A stretch of 27,063 nucleotides of DNA from positions 18,215 to 45,277 of the forward strand of contig UZAE01012222.1 of the NCBI GenBank assembly GCA_900617975.1. Direction: 5' to 3'. Below are positions 18,333-27,063 of this stretch, piece by piece. Within the stretch, counting starts at the first letter, position 1. Each line of letters starts with the position of its first letter. The DNA comes from Rodentolepis nana (Eukaryota; Platyhelminthes; Cestoda; Cyclophyllidea; Hymenolepididae). The position numbers and the translations under genes were made by a program. Under the pieces are notes generated by a model. It saw nothing but the letters and a program-made list of their open reading frames with translations. It did no database searches and had not been told where the DNA came from.

Positions 18333-21300
18333 GTGACACAGCTTCGTCATTATAACAAAATTAGGCCTCTGCAGCGTTTAGTGATTGGTTGTTGACTGAG
18401 AGGTCTTTGTTCTCACGAGCATACTTGCTTCTCACAAGATCGTTAGCACGACGCACCTTCAGGACTGTTAGAATGGACATGAGGTGTCTTTGCTCAACCT
18501 TGATTATGTTGAGCTTCCCAAAGGCATTTGAAAAATTATAAGTACTTTGCTTGAGTTTGTCAAAATGAATGATAATGAAGCATTCTCGTCCTGGTAGATG
18601 TTGCAAATTCAGAGTTAAACTAATTGAACTGATAGTTTTTTTTCTCTACTAAAATGACCGGTAAAGGTTGATGATCTAGTGCATCGGCGTTCTATTCACT
18701 CCATGTTAAAAATTTTCTCCTTTGACTGATTGCACACCTTTAACCAAAGAGTCGACTGTTCAACACACGTTCTCCTACGACGAGGGTCCTCAATCCTCGA
18801 GATGCGTCGGCAACGTCACATTCAGGAAGCCAAATTTGTGGAAGTTGCCCTCACAAGCATTAGTCTAAATCCACCTTTCAAAGGAAGGGTATATAATTTC
18901 AGGAAGTTGTCTAAGTGGCTAGGGTACTAGGAGTCAAAGCAAAGTTAGTTCTATCATTCCATTTTTTCCTCATTTCGTCTTGATGTCTTTTTCTATCTCC
19001 AAGCGCTCGTTAGTGGAGACTATCCTTCATTCACTCTATGGGTAACTGGATGGTCTTCTAAAGATATCATGGGAAAGAAATAATCATTAGTCATGCCTCA
19101 AAAGTATTCCGAAGCCCTGTCATGGAAAGTGCTAATCACACTTGACTTTGGTAGAGAGAATGTGTTGTGTGAATTAATTATGTCGTCTGGCCACTCAAGC
19201 CTTTATGAGCACGGGTCAGTAAATATTTCGTGATCTCTGATTTACTAGAAGTGAACATTGACTTCTGACCCACACCAAACATATTTTAACTACATAGGAG
19301 TCATTTCAATCATTGTAAGTACGTGGCAGGTTTCTCACGCACATTATTAAGCAAAACAGACAAGTAAACATCATAATGTCTTAATAAACTATTGTTTTGG
19401 TTAGCTTGCGTATTGTACTCTAATTGGATTATGTTATGGCATGAACAATTCAAGAGGTTGGTAGTTCCAAAGTCGCTTGTTTCTATGCGGGTACACTCAG
19501 CCGTCGACATCTTGGCCTTCTAGACAAAATTACAATCGATCCGGCAGTGGGGTGCCCTCGAAATTTCTTTCATATCTTTGCAGAGAAGTGGGGTAGACTT
19601 TTATTGGGTCTGGTCAGTTGAAATGATAACCTTTCTGCTACAATTTGGCTTTGCATATTTCTGCCATACGTCAATTTCAGTGTAGAATTCCTTCAATTTA
19701 AAATTGGAATACTGAACAGAGGAGGGGGGGGGGGCAATAGAAGAAAGTGGCAAATCAGGAGCACAATGAGTTTCCTCTTGTCTTACTATTACCAATTTAT
19801 TGGTTCAGCCACTTCACAAGTATTTTTCAATCCCATGAAATGCTAATTTTACTGTGGAGCGGCTATTTTACAACATTTCGAGTTACTGGAGTCAGAAAAT
19901 CAATGCAATGACTTATGGGCAATGGCTTGGAACGAGTGCTCTAAACTGATTGAGAACTGCCTAGCCAGTTCAACTGCTTGAGCCGCACTGACTATGAGTA
20001 CCTTGGGTTCTCAATGCTACAAAGTTTAGCGGATGCTTTAGCACTTTTAAAAGAAGCACTTCAAATACTATAGCCATAAAGAAATGTAATTAGTGGAAGG
20101 ATACCTAGATCGGTTTTGGTCAAACCGGATCCACATTAATTCTACCTCTAACTCTTCTTATCATTTCTGCACTCCAATGGTATTGAAAGGATTGTTAGAG
20201 TGTCGATGGCTTATTAACTACAGTATGCTCAGCCCTATTTCAAAAGTGCAGTTTATGAATTGCGTAGATAATATGTACTTTTTGGAGAAGGAAATTTCTG
20301 ACAGAGCTAGCCTCATTTATTGTTTTTTCCACCCATTTGCGATTACCTATTTATCCCTCTAATAATGCCGATTAAACAACATTTCCATCTCCTTTTGTTT
20401 CCATTTCTTCGTCTTATAAGAAACTAAAGTTGATTTGTCTTGGCATTACTGAGCTTTGTAAGTGTCCTACGTTATGCGTGCGTCTTTCTATGATCTTTAT
20501 ATTCTATCAATCGCAAATAATGAGCACTTTAAAATATTTAAATTTAGCCCCTAGTTCTAATGTTAGCTGCTCCTCTTCTAAGTTGCTCTTAATTGGCAGT
20601 ATGCTAGTTAATTAAAACAAAAATTGAAGTAATTGCATTATAAATAAAGTTCCTTAACTTCTACAATGTAACAGAAATGTTAAAGAAATCTACGCTATCA
20701 TAATTTTTTTATGCGCGTAAGTTGATTGATAGATTAGTTTCAACGTGTGAAGTGACCTTTCTTAGGGATAATAATCCAATCCTACCCGGATCAAAAATAT
20801 CTTCTGAATTTCGAGTTTGGAAGGTAAAATAACATTTACAAAAAATCGATTTTCCTAAAAGAAAACCTATTGCTGTTTCTTGAAGCCATTTTAATTTTTT
20901 AAATTCTCAGACCACTCATTTTTATTCAGATTTTCATTCACATGACATCATTGTCATGGAAAGTTTGAGTATTGTCATTAATAATCACTCTATCTCAGTT
21001 GTAAAATAGTAAATGTTGTTTGTTCAATGTGATATTTCTTCAACTTTCTTTTTAACTTCCAAACCGATGAACTTTCAGCGGTTAAACGTTTATTTTTAGA
21101 TTTTATTGTTTAGTAAATTTCAGTCTTTGTTCTTGGGAATAGACACCTTTACCTTTATACGAAATGTTTGAGAAGAATTTGTTGAGATGAAATCTGTTAA
21201 ATTCCTATAAGTCTCGATTCAAAAGTGCAAATCACGCCTCAATTTGAATACCTTTTTTTCGAATAGTCGATGAGGGGATATTAGATCTGGAAAAACACAC

Positions 21301-21670
21301 AATGTCAAAGTTTCTACTCAGAAATCAGTAAACTGTAGTAATTACTCTTGGTTGAATTGCCTTTGCGTGTCTTTTTACAATTCATCAATGAACTATTCTC
21401 ATTTCCCCATGTGAACTTACTTTCTCACCTCATCTTTAACTCTCTCCCAGTCCATGGAAGTAGGTGACTAGTACCCGCAACTTCTTACGAGGTTGCTCAA
21501 AGTACAAGTTGATTAATCGTAAATCTTGGGAGGTCTTATCAAACAATCACAATCAATAGGTAGAATGAGGAAAAAACCTGCTTTGGAGGGAGGGTGGAGG
21601 GGGGGGGTGGAGGAGTGGGAGATCTGTTTCTTAATGAGTTGATACAGGAGTTTGCAAATTTGAGATATCT
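17278..21670. other. Long intergenic stretch without a supported gene
   Basis: About 4.4 kb, mostly AT-rich. Open frames at 17656-17853, 18116-18355, 18730-18930, 20093-20362 and 20430-20615 (+) and at 18361-18606, 19310-19510 and 19601-19795 (-) were read and match no family I recognise; several start at TTG or GTG and none has clear splice partners. G runs occur at 19724-19734 and 21599-21607, and the region has one (TG)n tract. Confidence 0.5.
18297..18328. repeat. (TG)n microsatellite
   Basis: Thirty-two bases of uninterrupted TG alternation. Confidence 0.95.
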
Positions 21671-21684
21671 CCTCAAATGAAAGT

Positions 21685-22013
21685 TTATTTATTTATATCA
21701 AATGGCAGGCGGTTTGATAGTTATCATTAGCCCTTCAGTTGAATTCAGGCTTCACAGAGGGGAGTAACATCGAAGTGAAAAAAATTCGGTAGGGGGGGGG
21801 GAGACAGAATAGTGATTCAAAGATGTAAAAGAGACAGACACAAAGGTAGAGAAAGAAGGTAAGGTGAGTACTGCGGAAGTAGTCGAATATGACATACAGT
21901 GAGGTCATGATAGTTTTAAGCCAGAAGTCAACTGCCAGTTAATAGACTTTTTTGCCGTATGAGTATACATTGCCCAGGGTGCACCACGTGGAGGTAAGTC
22001 TATCGCACACCCC
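21685..22013 (-). mobile_element. SINE-like retroposon, copy 8, intact ribozyme
   Basis: Starts GGGGTGTGCGATAG at 22013 on the - strand and ends in an (AAAT)n tail at 21685. Flanks CCTCAAATGAAAGT (21671-21684) and CCTCAAATGGAAGT (22014-22027) match at 13 of 14 positions, the clearest duplication in the window and a sign of target-primed insertion. It contains a 10-G run at 21792-21801. Copy 9 lies head to head about 350 bp away. Confidence 0.92.
21942..22013 (-). ncRNA. HDV-like self-cleaving ribozyme, intact (copy 8)
   Basis: P1 is GGGGTGT with GCACCCT: the C-to-T change at position 7 turns a C-G pair into a U-G wobble and keeps the helix. P2 ATAGACTT/AAGTCTAT is perfect, P3 ACC/GGT and loop TCCACGT are unchanged, P4 GTAT-ACTC-ATAC is perfect, and GGC with catalytic C is at 21954. 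The only joiner change is CAAC to CAAT. Length is 72 nt, as in copies 1, 2 and 6. Confidence 0.88.
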
Positions 22014-22027
22014 CCTCAAATGGAAGT

Positions 22028-22365
22028 AAATAACGGTTAATGCATTTATAATTCTGGTAGATTTTAGTGCATAAATAGAGTATTTACATAACTCGTTTAT
22101 ACCTGAGTTTGTGTTATTTTTAAACTAACCTTATTGCCTGTGAATTTTTGTTTCGTCTATCCCTTTGGAACATTTCATAATGAAATAATATGATTATGTA
22201 CCCCGCTGGGCGACCTCCACTATATTTACCATTGGCGTTGGATAAAAATGAACATGTTTTATTCAACAAACAACAACATATTGCTCTCTTTTTCCTAGAT
22301 TAAATTATTATCACTAATAAAACTGAATGAAAAAATCAAAAGTGTTTTTGTGGAGCACTACTACA
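22028..22365. other. Spacer between inverted retroposon copies 8 and 9
   Basis: AT-rich, no gene seen, no similarity to the spacers of the other inverted pairs. Confidence 0.6.
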
Positions 22366-22686
22366 GTGCGATACACTTACCTCCACGTGGTGCACCCTGG
22401 GCAACGTTTACTCACACGGCAAAAAAGTCAATAAACCGACAGTTGACTTCTCACTTCAAACTACCATCACCCCACTGTATGTCAAATTCGACCACTTTCA
22501 CAGTACTTATCTTGCATTTTCTCTGCCTTTGTGTCTGTCTGTCTCTTTCACATCTGTGAATCACTCTTCTTTTCCTTCCTCTCGACTTTTCCTCACTTTA
22601 ATGCTCCTCTCCTCCGTGAAGCCCGAAGTCAGCTATAGGTCTAGTGATAACTATCGAAACACCTGCCATTTGATATAAATAAGCAA
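22366..22686 (+). mobile_element. SINE-like retroposon, copy 9, ribozyme lacking P1 5' strand
   Basis: Similarity begins at GTGCGATACACTTACC (22366), five bases inside the usual start. The bases that should be GGGGT read CTACA, so P1 cannot form. The rest of the ribozyme is nearly consensus: P3, L3, P1 3', joiner, and GGC with C at 22420. It may be slightly 5'-truncated at insertion. The tail is ATATAAATAAGCAAA. No clear duplication was found. The 69-codon frame across it is a repeat by-product. Confidence 0.85.
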
Positions 22687-25391
22687 ATCCTACACATTCG
22701 GTGGACTCATAAGTATGAGAATTTTGCGTAAGTTTAGACTTAGATGATTCTGCCTTTCTATTTTCAAATATTTTATTTGGGTGAAAATGATGTTTTACAA
22801 GCTATTTTAGTGTGGAAAACACATAAAACCCATAAATTCTATTAATTACCCGAAATGAATATGGTCAGTTGGAGTTTACAAGGTAATTAGGTAAGAATAT
22901 TTCAGTTAATAATATTTAAATTTTAAATTTCTGTCTGTTTTGAAATAGATAATTCACACATCTTCCTGATTCCGTCTTAATATCTCCAATTTCACATTTC
23001 TAACTATTAACCCGACGTTCCAGAATGATCTCGTATCTGCGACTTTCAACGTTTGTTGACCGTTTGTTCAAAAACATTACTTTCCAATGTTCTGACTTCC
23101 TTCCAGCTTACTGAAAGTTAGCTTCAAGGAAATGACTAGATAATTGTTTCACATTTTATTACCACTACGTTAACAAAATTATAAAATAAAAATTGAGCGG
23201 CATTTGCATGTCAACTTTCTCATTAAATTGACTCATAATTCTATTTCGGTTTCAAATTATAAGTAAACGTAATAAATCTTAATTTTATTTAAATCACGGC
23301 AAACTCCATCAATCGGAAAGTGTTAACCTGCCAAGTTACTTAATGGCAGCAGTACAATCAATCAAGCTTGATGGTAATACTTGAAAGCTTAAATTTTAAG
23401 TGAATTTCAGTTAAAACCCCCTAGTGGATTAATTAATCAATTAGTAACTAACATATAATGTTACATTTGAAATGGAAATTTCTCTATCAGCAAATGTACA
23501 AAAGAGGTTCGTCTTAACCTTGTTGACGTCGAGGTACTAATTGACCATAGAATAAATCAATACCTATCAAGGGTTGTATTGAAAAACAAGTAGTAATCTT
23601 GATTCTCTAAAATATAATTACTTCATTATTATTTAGTCGTAAATTTTTTATATTTACCGAAATTTATTTGATCCTGTGGTAGTATTAATTTGTAGCTACT
23701 TTGAGTTTATTTGAGTTAGTGTTCGACGTCCTGAAATAGAAACTCGAAAAATATGAAACTGATAAGTTCTTCATGATAATGTTTCACATTAAATATACTA
23801 ATGAAGTTTGTTTTAAATTGCCTCTTTTAATCATAGTGGAATAAATTCTGGGTCTACTAGAAAAGCATCTTAATTTATTGTGGGAATGTTGTTTTAATCG
23901 ATGCAGTCTCTCCAAAATGATTGGCTTAAGAAAAACAATGAGTCTCTCACTATTGTCACAGTTCATTGTTGACAACTGCAGGTTCTCAAAAAAATAGCGC
24001 TTTAATATTAACAGTCTTGGAGGTTATGAAAAGTGATCACAGTGGAGGAAAATCACTGTCAATCATCTGCTTTAGTTATTAACTAGCGTCTAGGCTGAGA
24101 AAGCAAAAAATCGTGTCTAGTGAGGAACGATAGTGGTATTTAATATACATGTATTATAAATTTAAGATTTCACACTTTTGAATGCTCAAAACAGAGTAAG
24201 TTATTGACAAGCTGTAGAGTTCGTAAAACCGGGTTTTAGCCCTTTAACGTCCTTAAGGCCTTACGGTCCTCTTTCAAAATGAACTCAGTAATAGAAGGCG
24301 GTAGTGGTGTTCGAAGCACGTGAAATGCGTGTCTATACCCTTCGACTGCTCATCACCAAAACTCATCACGTCGGTGACGTCAGTCTACTGTGGGTTCTTG
24401 CGTGAGTTTTCAACCAAGTATTAAAATACGCTTTTCCACAATAGTCGATCTCTTGGAGTGGAAGCGAGCATTAATTATGCCTGGAGGCCTTTTGGTAATT
24501 AGAAACTATTCCCTAGATAAGAAATGAAGATTTAGTTATAATTTTAATCTGCTCAACAAAAGAAATCCCCAATGGATTAAGATTCGAACTAATTATTTCA
24601 ACGAATTCGAAGGATTGGTGAAAAAACAGTTGTCCTTCATTAGATTAGCTAATTGAAAACGCCTATTAACTTTCTCCGGTGATACAGCAGCATTGCAAAG
24701 AAAGACCGTTTGCTAAAAAGCTTTGTTATGTTCGGAGAAAGTTCAAAACCAAAGAGGTAGAGACTGGGGGGGGGGGTGGGGCATACAAGAGCATGATGTA
24801 GTGGAAGGGGATCTTGTGCCCATGGCTATTTGCACGAATTAAGCGACTGGACTTTTGGGAGTTGGTCCGGATCAATTTAAGGGCGCTGAGACTGTGCCTT
24901 TAAGGCCCCAGTGATATTGTCTGCTTAATGTCTTCCAACCTCACCACATGTGGTAATCGTTCTCTGGTTCTGAAGTAATTACTCATTGCTACACAAGTGA
25001 TTCCGCCTTAAATGGGATGAGTAGTAACGATGAACTTGGAAAGCTTTTATTTTTTGCTAGATTTTCACTCATTTCAAATAAGCTTTTAGCGATAATTGTA
25101 ACGCGAAATAATAATAATCCAAGAAGTTTCCGTTTTAGTAGAAGAAAAAGCTTACCTCTTAAATAACTTGATTATTAAGGAAATAAAAAAGAGTTTAAAT
25201 TTCTTTTTTATTTTAGACGGGAAAAATAAACGTAGAACAAAAAGAGCATTTACTTCTATATAAAACGTAATTTAGGTATTAGTGTTAACATAAAAGTGAT
25301 TTAAAACGAACACTTAGTAATGTTTATTAAGCAATATGATGAGGATTTTTCGATTTGGGAGATCGTATTGGTGAAAATTATTTAACATATT
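22687..25391. other. Intergenic DNA without a supported gene
   Basis: AT-rich except a less AT-rich patch at about 24220-24420 that contains several palindromes. An 11-G run is at 24766-24776. The open frame 23784-23975 (-) is unrecognised. Confidence 0.5.
24375..24382. promoter_or_regulatory. TGACGTCA palindrome (CRE-like site)
   Basis: A perfect 8-bp cAMP-response-element core. Nearby are near-palindrome TAAAACC-G-GGTTTTA (24224-24238) and AAGGCCTT (24255-24262). No gene starts close by, so a regulatory role is only a possibility. Confidence 0.25.
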
Positions 25392-25405
25392 ACATTTTCC
25401 CATAA

Positions 25406-25718
25406 AGGAGTGTACGATAGATTTACCGCTTAGGCAACATATACTCATACGGCAAAAAAGTCTATTAACTGACAGTTGTCTACTGTCTTCAAACTACCAC
25501 CACCCCACTGTATGTCATATTCGACTACTTCCACAAAACTCGCATTACCTTTTCTCTGCCTTTGTTTCCATCTGTCTTTTTACATCTGTGAAACGCTCTT
25601 CTGTCCCCCCTCTCGAATTTTTCTCACTATGATGTTCCTTCTCTCTGTGAAGTCCGACCTCAGCTAAAGGGCTAATAATAACTATTCAAGACGCCTTCCA
25701 TTTGAAATAAATAAATTA
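25406..25718 (+). mobile_element. SINE-like retroposon, copy 10, ribozyme core deleted
   Basis: Flanked by ACATTTTCCCATAA (25392-25405) and ACACTTCCCCATAA (25719-25732), 12 of 14 matching. It starts AGGAGTGTACGATAG. A deletion of roughly 19 bases removes L3, P3' and the 3' strand of P1, while GGC (C at 25453) and AGTCTAT (25460-25466) remain. It ends AAATAAATAAATTA. Confidence 0.87.
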
Positions 25719-25732
25719 ACACTTCCCCATAA

Positions 25733-27063
25733 TAACCCAGTGCTTCAGCTATTTTACTTCTCAGCTGTTTTACATTTTTAATTCTTCTATGGCGTGGAAA
25801 TGTTATTAAACGGTTAGGTTTTTTACCAATATTCTTCCTCATTAAGTGGGACATGAGCGTTTGATTTAGTTAAAAGGCAGAAGATATATCAGGTGTAAAT
25901 CTACTGACATTTTCCGTATCTCGTTGATATAATAGGTAAAATGAATTCTCTGGAAAGTAATATTCTTTGGCAAATTATTATATTATTTCTTTAATAATTA
26001 CTTTTATTTAACTTTACAAATTTGAAGAAGAATATGATGATGATGATGATGAAATCGATGGACCAAATCGGCTTACGAGTTGGCGTAAAGTATTATTCAA
26101 ACAATAGAGGTCTTTTCGTATGACCATTGGCTCTGTCTGAGGAAATAATTAGAAAACCGTTAATGAGATCGAGAAATGCGTTTATAATTCCATAGTAGAA
26201 AATCGCAATCCCACTTCGTTATTGTGGTTATTAAAAATAGCGGAACTTGTTGAATTGAAGGGAAAATAATTAAAGTAAATGTAAATGGCAAAGGGAATCC
26301 TTAAAAATTCGCTTAAATATAAATTCTTTATTGAAATCTAGGTTCTAATTTACTCATATCAAAAAAAATTGTTTATGAAACAGAGAAATTAGTATAAATA
26401 AACCAGAAAAGTTTGTTTAAATGCTTGTTTTCTGAGATCTGTTGCTAATGTCACTTCCCTACAAAAAATTTGTGTGGCATGAAAAACTTCGAAATTAAGA
26501 GGTCGCCTCTGAACTGCCAATCACATTGTCAACTCTGCATTTTGTCATTTCACAACTTTATTTAAAATCCTTATTCGAATGTAGACACGCCGCGTTACCT
26601 TTTTTAGGTTTCTTAAAGTCCAAGCTTCGTAGACTACCTCTTTTGACCTCTCATCCGTTTCATTCTCTAATGGGTTCTCGAGATTAAAAGTTGTAAAAAG
26701 TTCCACATGCTATGGACAATAATACTAATTTTGACTATAATCTAATTGCTGAATCTGGGAGCTAAACAATGAGAATGGAGTACTTTAATATTCTAAAGCC
26801 TGAAAAAGCCTGTAATCATTATGGCCTTTCTCATTGCTAAAAACCACAATTAGCTTCAGTGAGCAAATTACTCCAATTAGCTTAAATTAGAGTGCTTGTT
26901 CCTTTTAAAAGTACGCCTCGCATTTTCAAATGAGTTTCGGAAGCAAAATTGTCCTTTCATATAGCAGCATTTACTCCACAATAGTAAGCTACTTTTATTA
27001 TTTGTTATTATTTCACATTTAGAAGCGAACGTATCTCTCTCACTCCACATAGACTGCGCTAAA
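25733..27063. other. Intergenic DNA to the window end
   Basis: AT-rich with a short GAT-repeat segment at 26034-26052, discussed as a possible exon. The 60-codon frame 25672-25854 (-) overlaps the tail of copy 10 and is unrecognised. Confidence 0.5.
26034..26052. repeat. (GAT)n trinucleotide tract
   Basis: Six ATG/GAT units in a row. In one + frame it encodes an acidic run followed by an open stretch to TAG at 26102-26104. Confidence 0.8.

Noticed and set aside
18361..18606. 81-codon frame on the - strand with a protein-like composition
   Set aside because: No family recognised, no splice partners, and it lies beside a TG microsatellite.
20093..20362. 89-codon frame on the + strand
   Set aside because: Starts at GTG, no homology recognised, no promoter or exon context.

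Overview
The window is nuclear DNA from an animal. It is AT-rich, has GT-AG introns and microsatellites, and carries one long split gene in about 21 kb of repeat-rich non-coding DNA. A flatworm (cestode-like) source is my guess from the overall look, not something the sequence proves.

Gene region (about 3.75-9.75 kb, + strand). A 14-exon gene encodes a full-length, strongly diverged cullin closest to CUL1, the scaffold of SCF ubiquitin ligases. Joining the exons by consensus splice sites gives one uninterrupted 763-residue frame in which every intron phase matches (human CUL1 has 776 residues). The NEDD8-acceptor lysine is kept (K707). Several usually invariant positions are changed, including the C-terminal signature. 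A TATA box lies upstream of the first ATG, and intron 1 holds two short tandem-repeat blocks.

Repeat regions (1.4-2.5 kb and 11.6-25.7 kb). Ten copies of one element of roughly 300-340 bp, six on the - strand and four on the +, lie outside the gene. Eight have direct repeats at both ends that look like target-site duplications. Most end in an (AAAT)n-type tail and most start at the same 5' base, so this is a SINE-like retroposon family. The main discovery is at its 5' terminus. The first 72 nt of the element fit the double-pseudoknot fold of hepatitis-delta-virus-like self-cleaving ribozymes: a 7-bp P1 starting with a G-U wobble, a 3-bp P3 with loop UCCACGU, the UGGGCAAC joiner, a small P4, then GGC with the catalytic C, then the 3' strand of P2. 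The predicted cleavage site coincides with the element's first base as fixed by the duplications. The copies at 16522-16843 and 21685-22013 look fully foldable, the copy at 1465-1771 nearly so, and the rest show graded decay.

Other content. A broken mariner (DD34D) transposon lies at 12179 to about 13302, with a recognisable 5' terminal repeat but no 3' one. There are TA and TG microsatellites, many G or C runs of 8-12, and two weak exon-like segments (10987-11088 and 26012-26104). The remaining DNA shows no gene I can support. I found no tRNA, rRNA or CRISPR.
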